Notes: generated by a model from the sequence alone, not told the origin. A stretch of 56,880 nucleotides of DNA from an uncultured Prevotella sp. (GCA_900770025.1 CAAGIW010000057.1:1-56880), one strand, 5' to 3'; shown: positions 17,101-25,743, counted from the first letter of the stretch. A program made the numbers and translations.

Positions 17101-17622
17101 GACAAGAAGGGCTCCACCACCGACTACAAGCTGAGCTACGCCGAGGCATGGAACAGCGAGTTTGCCCACGCACGCGACTGGAACAAGTGCTTCGGAGAGC
17201 AGAACGTGTTCCGCTATCTGCCCGTCAAGGGCGGCATGGCCCTGCGTTTGTTCAAGAACGACACCAACGAACAGGCACAGATGATAGCCTTGGCAGCCAA
17301 GATATGTGGCACACCGCTCACCATCAGCTTCGATGCCGCAGACGACCGCACGGCAGCATTGGCAGGCACCGGCTGCACGCTGAAGAAGGAATCATTAGAC
17401 ACATTCATCCAGTCTATGCCTTCCTACGAGCGCATCCGCACCTGCAGTGCCGACATTCCCATGGCGATGTACGAACGTGCCGCTGCCACCGACAAGTATA
17501 TCTGCACCGCACCTCCCGTGAAGAACGGTCGTGTGGAACTGATACACTACATCAAGGAACAGAGTATTTCGTTTGAATATCACCGCTACGGCAGCATCTC
17601 TGAAGTGCCTGCCGTGGAGTAA
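14182..17622 (+). CDS. putA: Bifunctional proline dehydrogenase / L-glutamate-gamma-semialdehyde dehydrogenase
   Basis: This 1146-residue enzyme oxidises proline to glutamate in two FAD- and NAD-dependent steps. The N-terminal part (about 60-490) is the proline dehydrogenase barrel, with motifs such as IKMRIVKGCNLEMET and YLHIGMASHNLY. The central part (about 555-1000) is an aldehyde dehydrogenase: VLVISPWNFPCAIPVGGV, LSAETGGKNVMII with the general-base Glu, GNAGQKCSACSLLLV with the nucleophilic Cys, and FGGMKLSAFGGG. The remaining ~140 residues form a C-terminal extension. There is no DNA-binding ribbon-helix-helix domain at the N-terminus, so it should not repress its own gene as enterobacterial PutA does. 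It follows a long leader with a small ORF and precedes a SusCD locus. Confidence 0.95.
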   Translation: MEKPTMKEVESWVKTLYDTCESTITDAERREQRKYAIMVQRPQDKKFLVKMLDESSQIRDRRKLAKRIKALIDEYGVPKFLNKRDTFLFKMYQAFGYHFDFIAIPIIKKRLRMDTSRVIIDAARPHLTNHLATRFEQKIGQNVNLLGEVVLGNEEADKRYYSYLDALKYPDINYISVKISGIYAQTHALNYEESFPELVRRMSELYQAAIDNPYVDENGVKRSKFINLDMEEYKDAHLTMRLFKEVLSKPEFLHYSAGIVVQSYLPDAWDFQTELLEFAKERCERGGAPIKMRIVKGCNLEMETVVASLRGWENPVRPSKTEVDANYLHLIERGLLPENAKYLHIGMASHNLYTISYAYLLTQKYGTPKDCFCFEMLEGMADHVWRAQSKLGNHVILYTPVVKDEHFLNAVSYLVRRMDENTAPDNFLTHSFNLQPDTETWNFLKKQFEDAYAIKDKIPHKPHRTQNRLEPYKPVAPANEMKNEPDTDFDRECNQEWQRQIFAKWKKTKADKPYSIPTQIGADTVQNQAVHKYYDRCQEDEIEICEMSQANATQVAQIVKIAAEDAGGWRKTTIEQRHKIMYDAANRLGALRGDLIGCMCAITGKTVVEGDVEVSEGIDYARFYTTTMKKFFQEKDIDIKEKGTVLVISPWNFPCAIPVGGVVAGLASGNTVILKPATVAAPVAWLFAQAFWEAGVPKEALQVIITDREALQALTTAPEIKHIILTGGTETAQAITKANPATPLSAETGGKNVMIITASADRDHAIMNACTSAFGNAGQKCSACSLLLVERSVYESEEFKTKLKDCATSLKVGSVWNAGNIVGPMITNHNDKLLKALETLEPGESWLVAPKFIDKKRYILAPTIKWGVRPGSYSFRTELFGPMLSVCPFDTLQEAIDLVNGLDYGLTSGLQSLDEKEQKLWKDSIMAGNLYINRGITGAIVNRQPFGGMKLSAFGGGIKAGGPNYCSLFTEISDKKGSTTDYKLSYAEAWNSEFAHARDWNKCFGEQNVFRYLPVKGGMALRLFKNDTNEQAQMIALAAKICGTPLTISFDAADDRTAALAGTGCTLKKESLDTFIQSMPSYERIRTCSADIPMAMYERAAATDKYICTAPPVKNGRVELIHYIKEQSISFEYHRYGSISEVPAVE

Positions 17623-17639
17623 TCCATCCCTTTTCCCGT

Positions 17640-17673
17640 CCCGTGGCTGCGCCTTTCACCGCACGGCCACGGG
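17640..17673 (+). other. Stable hairpin between putA and susC
   Basis: CCCGTGGC (17640-17647) pairs with GCCACGGG (17666-17673), and TGCG/CGCA extend the stem past a 2-nt bulge, leaving an 8-nt loop. There is no U-tract, so it is not a typical terminator. It may mark an mRNA processing site or a weak terminator between putA and the SusCD genes. Confidence 0.45.
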
Positions 17674-17708
17674 CACGGAGACAAGGTAGAAACAAATTTA
17701 TATTGCAG

Positions 17709-20700
17709 ATGAAGAAAAGATTGTTTACGTTTTTGATGATGACCGTGGCCACCATGATGGTCATGGCACAGACCTTTGGAGTGAAAGGCGTGGTGTTGGA
17801 TGCCAACAACGAACCTGTGATAGGCGCCTCCATCCTGGTAAAGGGCAGTGTCAGGGGCACCAAGACCGACCTCGACGGTTCCTTTACACTGAACGGCATC
17901 AAGGAGAAAGACAAGTTGGTGGTGTCGTATGTGGGTATGAAGCCCCAGACACTCAATGCCAAACCTTCCATGAAAATCGTCATGGAAAATGAGGATAACA
18001 TGCTCGACGAAGTGATGGTAGTGGCTTTTGGTGAACAGAAGAAATCCTCGTTCACTGGTTCGGCCAACGTGATGGATGCAAAGAAATTAGAACAGCGGCA
18101 GGTGACCAATGTGATGAACACGCTGCAAGGCAACGTGGCTGGTCTGCAATCATTCTCCAATTCCGGTGCTCCTGACGCCTCGCCCGAATTCCGCATCCGG
18201 GGCATCAGCAGCATCAATGCAGGCAACAAACCACTCATCGTGCTCGACGGCGCTCCCTACGACGGCGAGTGGAACAGCATCAACCCTGCCGACGTGGCTT
18301 CGGTCACAGTGCTCAAAGATGCCGCTTCCAATGCCCTGTATGGTGCACGCGGTGCCAACGGCGTGATTATAGTGACCACCAAGAAAGGCAACAAGGGCAA
18401 GACCACCATCTCACTCGACATGAAGGTGGGTGCCAACAGCCGGGCCTCCAAACGATACAACACCATAGACAATCCCGCACAATACGTGGAAACACACTAC
18501 GCCGCGCTGTACAACTATTACAAAAGCAGCGGACAGTCGAACGCCGACGCATGGGCCAATGCCAACAATGCCCTGTGGCAATCCAAGGAAAACGGCGGTT
18601 TAGGCTATCTTCCCTATACCGTGCCCGACGGACAGTATCTGATTGGCGACAACGGCAAACTGAATCCGGCCGCCACTTTGGGAAGAAAGGTGAGCAACCA
18701 AGGCAGCACCTACACACTGATGCCCGATGATTGGATTGACGAAACCTATCGCACCGGTGTGCGCCAGGAATACAACCTGAGCCTGAGCGGGGGCGGCGAA
18801 AGCGGAGAGTTCTATGCCTCTTTAGGCTATCTGAACAACGAGGGTATAGCCGTTGCCTCTGACTACGAGCGCTATACGGCACGTCTCAAGGCCACCTACA
18901 AGGCCACTCCGTGGCTCAACGTGGGCGGAAACATCAACTTCGCCCGCTCCACCAGCAACCACGGTGCCGATGTTGACGATACCGAAGACGACGGATATTC
19001 CAACATCTATTCGCAAATCTCGCTCGTAGCCCCCATCTATCCCCTGTATCTCAGGGATGGAAGCGGCAACATACTGATGCAACACGGGTATGCCGTGGGC
19101 GACTATGGCGACGGACAACTGTTGGGCGCCGACTACATACGCCCCTATCTGTCGCAACTGAACGGAGTGACCGATGCCTATCTGAACACCAACAAGTGCG
19201 TGGCCACCACCTTCTCGCTCAACGGCTTTGCCGACATTGACATCATCAGCGGACTGAAAGCCACGCTCAACGGAAGCATCTACAGCAGCACCTATAACTA
19301 CACCATCACCCAGAACCCCTTCTACGGGTACGGCCATCAGGTATATCCCGGCGGCTATGTAGATAAGCGCAGCTGCAATGAATACACCTACAACTTCCAG
19401 CAACTGCTGAAATACACCAAGAGCTGGGGCAACCACAACATGTCGCTGATGGCTGGCCACGAAAGCTATAAATACAACATGGAAGTCCTTGAGGGAGCGC
19501 GCAAGGACATGTATTCTTATTTTGCCAATCAGGAACTGAACAGTGCAGTGACCATCGAGAGCGCCAGTTCCACCCACACCGGCTACAACACCGAGGGATG
19601 GCTGTTCAGAGGACTTTACGATTACGACGGCAAGTATTTCGGACAGGTGTCTTTCCGCCGCGATGCCTCCTCACGTTTCCATCCCGACCACCGCTGGGGC
19701 AACTTCTACTCCTTCGGCGGCGCATGGATCATCAGCAAGGAACCTTGGATGAAAGAGATAACATGGCTGGACATGCTGAAACTGAAAGCATCGTTCGGAC
19801 AGAACGGAAACGACAACATCAGCGACTATCTCTACACCGACACCTACACCATCAACAAGGGTGAGGGCAGCAGCATCGGACTCACACTGAACAACATCGG
19901 CAACGAAAACATCACTTGGGAGACAGTGACTAACGTGAATGTGGGCATGGAGTTTGAAGTGCTCCACGGCAGACTGCGTGGCGGATTGGAATATTTCTAC
20001 CGCAAGACCACAGACATGCTTTGCAAGGTAAGGGTGCCCCTGTCGATGGGTTACACCAACTATTACTCCAACGTGGGCGACATGGCCAACAAGGGTATAG
20101 AGTTGGAATTGGAGGGAGACCCCATCGTGAACAAAAACCTGAAATGGACGGTGGGAATGAACCTGACCAGTTACAAGAACAAGGTGCTCTCGCTGAACAG
20201 CAGCAACAAGTATTCCACACTCGAAGGCCACGAAGGCTATTCAAGCGGCAGTTACTTCTACGGTGAGGGACTGCCCATCTATACCTGGCGACTTATCAAG
20301 TTTGCAGGTATCAACGAGGAGGGAGAATCCACCTGGTATGTACATGATACCAACGGCAACCTGACCACTACCACCACGCCGACAGAGATTACCGAGGATG
20401 AAGACTTCTATGACTGCGGCACTGCCCTGCCCGACTTCTACGGAGGTTTCAACACCTCTGTGCAGGCCTTCGGCTTCGACCTCAGCATCTCATTTGCCTA
20501 CTCTGTGGGAGGCAAGGTGATGGACTGGGGATATATGAACCTAATGAAGTCGCCCACATCTGAAAACACGGGCGAGGCCATGCACCAGGATCTGCTCAAT
20601 GCCTGGAGCCCCAGCAACACGGGCAGCGACATTCCCCGCCTGCAGTATGGCGACAAATATTCCAACTACACCTCCGACAGGTTCCTCATCGACGGCAGTT

Positions 20701-20921
20701 GGCTGAGCTTGCAGAACGTCACATTAGGCTATACTCTGCCCAAGAAGTGGATTGGTTCATTAGGACTGAGCAGCGTGCGCCTCACCGTATCGGGCGAAAA
20801 CCTCACCTACTGGAGCAAGCGCAAGGGTTTAGACCCGAGAATAGCCATCAACGGTTCCATCACCAACACCAAATATGCCGCATCAAGAACCATTCTCGGC
20901 GGCATCAGTGTACAATTCTAA
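17709..20921 (+). CDS. SusC/RagA-family TonB-dependent outer-membrane transporter
   Basis: This is a 1070-residue TonB-dependent receptor. After a signal peptide (about 1-20, ending MVMAQ) comes a carboxypeptidase-like regulatory domain (about 23-100, GVVLDANNEPVIGASILVKG), then the plug domain with NVMNTLQGNVAGLQ, FRIRGISS and VLKDAASNALYGARGANGVIIVTTKKG, then the barrel, which ends ILGGISVQF with the terminal Phe typical of outer-membrane barrels. The start at 17709 yields the signal peptide; the open frame upstream to 17643 reads through the intergenic hairpin. SusC forms the channel for which the SusD-like lipoprotein 15 bp downstream is the lid. The substrate is unknown; no glycoside hydrolase accompanies it, while PutA and peptidases do, so a peptide substrate is a reasonable guess. 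Confidence 0.95.
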   Translation: MKKRLFTFLMMTVATMMVMAQTFGVKGVVLDANNEPVIGASILVKGSVRGTKTDLDGSFTLNGIKEKDKLVVSYVGMKPQTLNAKPSMKIVMENEDNMLDEVMVVAFGEQKKSSFTGSANVMDAKKLEQRQVTNVMNTLQGNVAGLQSFSNSGAPDASPEFRIRGISSINAGNKPLIVLDGAPYDGEWNSINPADVASVTVLKDAASNALYGARGANGVIIVTTKKGNKGKTTISLDMKVGANSRASKRYNTIDNPAQYVETHYAALYNYYKSSGQSNADAWANANNALWQSKENGGLGYLPYTVPDGQYLIGDNGKLNPAATLGRKVSNQGSTYTLMPDDWIDETYRTGVRQEYNLSLSGGGESGEFYASLGYLNNEGIAVASDYERYTARLKATYKATPWLNVGGNINFARSTSNHGADVDDTEDDGYSNIYSQISLVAPIYPLYLRDGSGNILMQHGYAVGDYGDGQLLGADYIRPYLSQLNGVTDAYLNTNKCVATTFSLNGFADIDIISGLKATLNGSIYSSTYNYTITQNPFYGYGHQVYPGGYVDKRSCNEYTYNFQQLLKYTKSWGNHNMSLMAGHESYKYNMEVLEGARKDMYSYFANQELNSAVTIESASSTHTGYNTEGWLFRGLYDYDGKYFGQVSFRRDASSRFHPDHRWGNFYSFGGAWIISKEPWMKEITWLDMLKLKASFGQNGNDNISDYLYTDTYTINKGEGSSIGLTLNNIGNENITWETVTNVNVGMEFEVLHGRLRGGLEYFYRKTTDMLCKVRVPLSMGYTNYYSNVGDMANKGIELELEGDPIVNKNLKWTVGMNLTSYKNKVLSLNSSNKYSTLEGHEGYSSGSYFYGEGLPIYTWRLIKFAGINEEGESTWYVHDTNGNLTTTTTPTEITEDEDFYDCGTALPDFYGGFNTSVQAFGFDLSISFAYSVGGKVMDWGYMNLMKSPTSENTGEAMHQDLLNAWSPSNTGSDIPRLQYGDKYSNYTSDRFLIDGSWLSLQNVTLGYTLPKKWIGSLGLSSVRLTVSGENLTYWSKRKGLDPRIAINGSITNTKYAASRTILGGISVQF

Positions 20922-20936
20922 ACAGCAGAGAACGTT

Positions 20937-22685
20937 ATGAAACATACGACAAAAATACTCACATGGGCACTTGCCTTGACCTGCCTCAGCGGATGTATTG
21001 AAAAGGAAAATCCCTCTGACATGGCCACAGGAGAGCAGATTTCTGCCTCTGAAACGGCATTCAGCATGTTGGTAAACGGTATGGAGTCGAAGATGATTGC
21101 CAACTACAATTATCACAGTGCCAATGATTACTCCACCTGGTATGCCACACAGGATTTCGGCTATCCCTGCTACATCCTGATCAAGGAGAGCCTGCTCGAC
21201 GGCTATCCGTCCAGCGGCACCAACTACAACTACCAGTCGGTGTACGAGCAGGCCAGCAATCTGTCTTCCTATTCCCTCTATCCTTATTATTTCTATTACA
21301 GTCTGATCTACAACGCCAACAAGATTCTCAGCTACGGAACGGGGGCCAACGGCAACAAGGAGATACTGGCCGGATGCGGCGTGGCACGCGCATACAGGGC
21401 GCTGGCCTACATGGATTTGGCCATGATGTACGAGTTCTACCGCACCGGCAACGAGGAACTCGATGCCAAGGCACAGTCGGTATATGGACTTACCGTGCCT
21501 TTAGTCACCGAAAACACCACCCGCGAGGATGCCAAGAACAATCCCCGCATCCCCTTCTATCAGATGTATCGCTTCATACTCAACGACCTGACACAGGCAG
21601 AAACCCTGTTGGCAGGGCACGAACGCAGTCTGAAAAACAAGGTCAACGTGGATGTGGTGCACGGACTGATGGCTCGCTTCTGGCTCAACCTGGCCACACG
21701 TTTCAGAAAAGAGCCTGCCGACCTGGCCACCCAGTTGGCACACGAGGGCGACGACGATGGCGGCACGGCATTGGGCATTACCTCGGCCAACGACTGCTAC
21801 AACAAGGCCTTTGCCTATGCCAAGCAGGTGATTGAGGCAGGCTATACGCCCACCACCGAGGAACTTTGGCTTGACAGCAAGACGGGATTCAACACCGAAA
21901 ATCAGGGTTGGGTGTGGGACATGAAGATCACCTCTCCCCAAGAGCAGATCAACGTATATTGGTGTAGTATCATGGGACAGATAGCGTCTGAACCCACCTG
22001 GGGCATGAGCAACTACGGCAACACTTACAGATGTATCAGCGTTGCCCTCTACGAAGAGATGCAATCTGGCGACTGGCGCAAGAGCGCATGGGTCGGTCCT
22101 GCCGATGCCGGAGCCAAGACAGTGCCCTCAAGATACCACACCCTGCTGCAAGACGAAACTCCCACATCACTCGACGAGCAGAAGAGCTTCAGCAGGTTGC
22201 CCGCCTATACCAACCTAAAATTCCACCCGGGCAGCGGCAATTTGGACGACTACAACGTGGGACTGGTATGTGACATTCCCTTGCTGCGTGTGGAAGAGAT
22301 GTACTTTATCCAAATGGAGTGCGAACTCTTCCTGAACGGTCTGCAGGCAGGCAAGAGCGCTTTGGAGAGTTTTATGAACACCTATCGCATGAACGGGGGC
22401 AGTTTCCAAGCCACAGCCACCGCAGAGAGAGACTTCATCTATGAGATGATGGCACAGAAATATATCGAGTTTTGGGGCGAGGGCGTGATGTACAACGACT
22501 ACAAACGCCTGAGATTAGCCATCACCAGAACCTACGACACAAGCAATTATTTGGACACTTATCGGTTAGACTCCAAGGACGGTTACTGCGCACAGTGGCT
22601 GAACTTCTACATCCCCTACGAGGAGCGCAACTTCAACGCCGGATTAGAAGGACAGATGAACCCCGACCCAACCATCAAGAAATAA
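20937..22685 (+). CDS. SusD/RagB-family nutrient-binding lipoprotein
   Basis: This 582-residue lipoprotein pairs with the SusC protein encoded 15 bp upstream. The signal peptide ends in a lipobox (LTCLSGC, Cys20). The SusD helical scaffold is recognisable from YRALAYMDLAMMYEFY, which is the TPR-like region, and from LLRVEEMYFIQMECELFLNGLQAGKSALESF in segments near the C-terminus. The length is normal for RagB/SusD proteins. It should be surface-exposed and close over the SusC barrel to capture ligand. The next lipoprotein gene starts 10 bp after its stop, so susC, susD and that gene are one transcription unit. Confidence 0.94.
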   Translation: MKHTTKILTWALALTCLSGCIEKENPSDMATGEQISASETAFSMLVNGMESKMIANYNYHSANDYSTWYATQDFGYPCYILIKESLLDGYPSSGTNYNYQSVYEQASNLSSYSLYPYYFYYSLIYNANKILSYGTGANGNKEILAGCGVARAYRALAYMDLAMMYEFYRTGNEELDAKAQSVYGLTVPLVTENTTREDAKNNPRIPFYQMYRFILNDLTQAETLLAGHERSLKNKVNVDVVHGLMARFWLNLATRFRKEPADLATQLAHEGDDDGGTALGITSANDCYNKAFAYAKQVIEAGYTPTTEELWLDSKTGFNTENQGWVWDMKITSPQEQINVYWCSIMGQIASEPTWGMSNYGNTYRCISVALYEEMQSGDWRKSAWVGPADAGAKTVPSRYHTLLQDETPTSLDEQKSFSRLPAYTNLKFHPGSGNLDDYNVGLVCDIPLLRVEEMYFIQMECELFLNGLQAGKSALESFMNTYRMNGGSFQATATAERDFIYEMMAQKYIEFWGEGVMYNDYKRLRLAITRTYDTSNYLDTYRLDSKDGYCAQWLNFYIPYEERNFNAGLEGQMNPDPTIKK

Positions 22686-22695
22686 GGACACGACA

Positions 22696-23601
22696 ATGAA
22701 CAGAATACTGAATTTCACTTCCCTGCTGCTGATCATACTCTGCACAGCAGCCTGTGACGACAAGAACGACGACAACTATGAGGCTGGTCCATCCACTCCT
22801 GCCGATTGCATGGGGGTGTATTTTGACAACACCAACCCCCAAGGCACGCTGCTCGTATCAGAAGAACAGCAGTCGATAGACATCACCCTGTCAAGAAAAG
22901 TAACGGATGTGGCTGCCAGCGTGCCCATCGTATGCAGCAGCAAGGCCGAGGGCATCATGGTGCCGGCCACGGCAGAGTTTCAGGCTGGCGAGGCAGCCAC
23001 GTCTATCACTATCTCGCTGGCCAATATGCCCGTGTTGCGTGTCAGCAACTTCACACTGGCCATCGACGAGCGCTATGCCGACCATTATGCCGTGGTGGAG
23101 GGAGCCACCACCTACGAGGGGTCTGTGCTCAAGGCCGCATGGCAAGCGGTGAGCAGCAACGTGGTGTTCACCCTTAACTACAAGGGACAGGACGTAGAGA
23201 TAAGCAGTTCCTTGGAGCGCTTGGGCGAGACCGACCGCTACCGCATCAGAAACTTCTTGGGCTCGTCTATGGACATGTACTTCAAGGTGAAAGAGGCCTC
23301 CAGCGTGGCAGGCTACAACAAGATAGAGCCCTATGCCAACTACGAAGCGTATGAGGGGACCGAGGCCAATGCCTTCTATCTGATTGACGGCAATGCCGAA
23401 ACGGAAGACGACCGCTATCCCGCATGGACGCTTACCGACGGCACGGTTGTCAACTGGGTTTGCATCCTGCTCACCTACTACGGCTACGGCGACTATTCCT
23501 ATATCTCGCTCGACAAGCACAGCGGCAGGGTATCACTCTACATGATGGAAACGGGTAGCGGTGCCATGTATTATTATGTATATATCAACTTCAAGTGGTA
23601 A
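22696..23601 (+). CDS. SusE-position surface lipoprotein of unknown family
   Basis: This 301-residue protein has a lipoprotein signal peptide (LCTAAC lipobox, Cys at about 20) followed by an acidic DDKNDDN stretch, a pattern associated with export to the cell surface in Bacteroidetes. The N-terminal half, with VYFDNTNPQGTLLVSEEQQSI-like strands and a Calx-beta-like arrangement (IDITLSRK...FQAGEAATSITISL), suggests a beta-sandwich. The C-terminal half is rich in Tyr and aromatic residues (YYGYGDYSYISL). Its place directly after susD fits an accessory binding lipoprotein (SusE/F role). No specific family or ligand can be assigned from the sequence. Confidence 0.85.
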   Translation: MNRILNFTSLLLIILCTAACDDKNDDNYEAGPSTPADCMGVYFDNTNPQGTLLVSEEQQSIDITLSRKVTDVAASVPIVCSSKAEGIMVPATAEFQAGEAATSITISLANMPVLRVSNFTLAIDERYADHYAVVEGATTYEGSVLKAAWQAVSSNVVFTLNYKGQDVEISSSLERLGETDRYRIRNFLGSSMDMYFKVKEASSVAGYNKIEPYANYEAYEGTEANAFYLIDGNAETEDDRYPAWTLTDGTVVNWVCILLTYYGYGDYSYISLDKHSGRVSLYMMETGSGAMYYYVYINFKW

Positions 23602-23608
23602 ACAGAAC

Positions 23609-23677
23609 GCTCTCTTGTGCGGCAAACAAGTCCCAGCGCACAAGAGGGCACACAGATTCAAGGAACACTGGGACTTG
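23609..23677 (+). ncRNA. Candidate H-type pseudoknot in the sus operon
   Basis: Two perfect, interleaved inverted repeats lie in the 101-bp gap between the lipoprotein gene and the next ORF. Stem 1 is CTCTTGTGCG (23612-23621) with CGCACAAGAG (23637-23646), extendable to 13 bp (23609-23621/23637-23649). Stem 2 is CAAGTCCCAG (23627-23636) with CTGGGACTTG (23668-23677). The 5' arm of stem 2 sits in the loop of stem 1 and abuts its 3' arm, so both can form together as a coaxially stacked pseudoknot with connecting loops of 5 and 18-21 nt. There is no U-tract, so it is not a terminator. The start codon of the next gene follows 25 nt later. The folding is inferred; the complementarity is exact. Confidence 0.6.
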
Positions 23678-23702
23678 ACAACATAACAAACACAACAAGA
23701 TT

Positions 23703-24329
23703 ATGAGAAAGATTTACGTTGTTTTCACATTTGCGCTGGCTCTTTTCGCAGCCAAAGGTTATGCACAGGAAGCCGAAACACCGCTGTGGACGGCTGAGGG
23801 TTCCTATGTCTATGACTATTATTCTGAGACTCCCCAGTTCTCGGGCAAGGCCACGATTGAGGCTTATGCCGACAACCGCTACGTGGTGAAGAACTTTATG
23901 ACAGCAGGCGGAGGCAATCTGGAGTTCACTGCAATAGATGGTGTCGTCACCGTGACCAACGGTTCCAACGGAACAGATGCTGCCACCTATGTATATAACG
24001 TGTCAGGAGCCGACGCCTCTGATGCCATCTATCTGTATATGGGAGCCCAGTATTGTCCCGACTATGCAGGTTTCAGCGGCGATGCCACCGGCGGCGAACT
24101 CTACTTCGGTGCCTATTATTATCCCAATGTCAACGAAGGCACCTACACCTGGGGCACCTACGACCTTGTGTGGGGCAGCGCCGGCATCCAGGCCATCAGC
24201 AACAACAAGACAGCCGCCAATGCCAAAGGCAAGGGCATGTACAACCTGCAGGGATGCAGAATGGCAGAAGGCACTGCGCTCTCTTCCGGTCTGTATATCC
24301 TCAACGGAAAGAAGATTCTTGTAAAGTAA
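23703..24329 (+). CDS. Small secreted protein with C-terminal sorting-type tail
   Basis: This 208-residue protein has a signal peptide (MRKIYVVFTFALALFAAKGYAQ) and a Tyr/Gly-rich beta-strand-like body (TIEAYADNRYVVKNF, GGELYFGAYYYPNV). It ends MYNLQGCRMAEG...SSGLYILNGKKILVK, a tail like the short C-terminal domains of proteins exported by the type IX secretion system in Prevotella-like species. The S8 protease at 39514-42144 has a similar tail. No catalytic motif is visible, and the function is unknown. It is the last gene before a strong terminator, so it probably belongs to the susC-susD operon, separated from it by the pseudoknot-forming spacer. Confidence 0.82.
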   Translation: MRKIYVVFTFALALFAAKGYAQEAETPLWTAEGSYVYDYYSETPQFSGKATIEAYADNRYVVKNFMTAGGGNLEFTAIDGVVTVTNGSNGTDAATYVYNVSGADASDAIYLYMGAQYCPDYAGFSGDATGGELYFGAYYYPNVNEGTYTWGTYDLVWGSAGIQAISNNKTAANAKGKGMYNLQGCRMAEGTALSSGLYILNGKKILVK

Positions 24330-24342
24330 CACTTCTTCATGG

Positions 24343-24390
24343 GGTCTGCAGCCCCTGTCCCTGTGGGGACAGGACGGTTGCAGACCTTTT
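24343..24390 (+). terminator. Intrinsic terminator ending the SusCD operon
   Basis: GGTCTGCA (24343-24350) pairs with TGCAGACC (24379-24386). Inside it CCTGTCCC (24354-24361) pairs with GGGACAGG (24366-24373) around a 4-nt loop. TTTT follows at 24387-24390. This is the clearest terminator on the plus strand in this part of the window. Confidence 0.85.
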
Positions 24391-24462
24391 ACGTCACCTA
24401 TTTCCACCAACAGTATCAAACCAACGGGTCACGCCACAGCACCCGTCCCTACCGTTTATCCG

Positions 24463-25743
24463 ATGAACATCCTCCAACGCCTATCCATCCTCGCCCTGCT
24501 TTGCTTGTTAGCTTGCCAATCCAAAGCACAGTCATTCAGCAGTTATTTCCATCCCCAGACACTGCGGTTAGACTATGTCTTTGCCGGAGACCGAGACACG
24601 CAGCACATCTTTTTGGACGAAATGATGATGATGGACGGATGGCACGGTAGAACCCATCATCTCGACTCACTGCCATTGGAGGGCAACGGACAAATCACCG
24701 TGGCCGACTCGCTCACGGGCCGGATCATCTACCGCCAGTCGTTCTCCACCTTGTTTCAGGAGTGGCTCAGCACAGAGGAATCGCGCCACACCCGCAAATC
24801 GTTTGAAAATGTATTTCTCATCCCCATGCCGCAGCGCAGCGTCTGCATCACTGTTCAACTGTTCGACTTCCGACGCAACGTCACGGCATCCATGAGCCAC
24901 ACCGTCAATCCCAACGACATACTGATAAGGCGCCACCAACCCGAGCGCACCCTGCCCTACTGCACGCTGCATCAGGCGGCCGACACCACCCGCTGCATCA
25001 ACATCGCCTTTGTGGCCGAAGGCTACACGGCAGAGGAGATGGACCTCTACAAGGAGGATGCCGCCAAGGCCACAGCCGCCCTGTTTGAGCACGAACCGTT
25101 CCGATCAATGCAGTCGCTGTTTCACGTCATCGCCGTGCTGTCTCCCTCAGCGCAGAGCGGCACCAGCATCCCCTCTAAGGGCAAGTGGGCCAACACCGCA
25201 CTGGGCTCGCATTTCGACACATTCTACAGCACACGCTATCTCACCACTTCGCACCTAAAGAAACTGCACAACCTGCTTGCAGGCACACCCTACGAGCACA
25301 TCATCGTGTTGGTGAACACCAATGAATACGGAGGCGGAGGAATCTACAACTCATACAACCTCAGCTATACCCACGGCCCGCATTTCCTGCCAGTGGTGGT
25401 GCACGAGTTCGGTCACAGTTTCGGCGGACTGGCCGACGAATATGACTATACCAACGACGACCCCATGTATTTCTCAGACACCGAACCCTGGGAACAGAAC
25501 ATCACCACCCTGAAAGACTTCAGCGGGAAATGGCAGAACTTGATTGATGAGAAAAAGGCATCCCTGATAGAAGGAGGCGGCTATCAGCGCAAGGGCGTGT
25601 GGCGCGGATGTGATAACTGCCGTATGCGCACCAACGAGGTCAAGGAATTTTGTCCCGTGTGCCAGCAGGCCTTGCAGCGCCTCATCCGTTTCTACACAGA
25701 AAAACCATCGAAATCATGCACTGGTGTGATTGAAAAGATGTAA
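24463..25743 (+). CDS. M64-family (IgA peptidase-like) metallopeptidase
   Basis: This 426-residue zinc peptidase belongs to the M64 family, whose founder cleaves IgA. The metal site is VVVHEFGHSFGGLADEY: two His and the catalytic Glu in HEFGH, with the downstream Asp/Glu region typical of the family. The N-terminal ~120 residues form an M64 N-terminal beta domain (YFHPQTLRLDYVFAGD). The signal peptide ends LLCLLAC, a plausible lipobox, although cleavage after SKAQ cannot be excluded. A C-terminal Cys cluster (CDNCRM, FCPVCQQAL) could bind an extra metal or form disulfides. No promoter is evident in the 70 bp before it. It probably degrades proteins at the cell surface or outside. Confidence 0.92.
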   Translation: MNILQRLSILALLCLLACQSKAQSFSSYFHPQTLRLDYVFAGDRDTQHIFLDEMMMMDGWHGRTHHLDSLPLEGNGQITVADSLTGRIIYRQSFSTLFQEWLSTEESRHTRKSFENVFLIPMPQRSVCITVQLFDFRRNVTASMSHTVNPNDILIRRHQPERTLPYCTLHQAADTTRCINIAFVAEGYTAEEMDLYKEDAAKATAALFEHEPFRSMQSLFHVIAVLSPSAQSGTSIPSKGKWANTALGSHFDTFYSTRYLTTSHLKKLHNLLAGTPYEHIIVLVNTNEYGGGGIYNSYNLSYTHGPHFLPVVVHEFGHSFGGLADEYDYTNDDPMYFSDTEPWEQNITTLKDFSGKWQNLIDEKKASLIEGGGYQRKGVWRGCDNCRMRTNEVKEFCPVCQQALQRLIRFYTEKPSKSCTGVIEKM

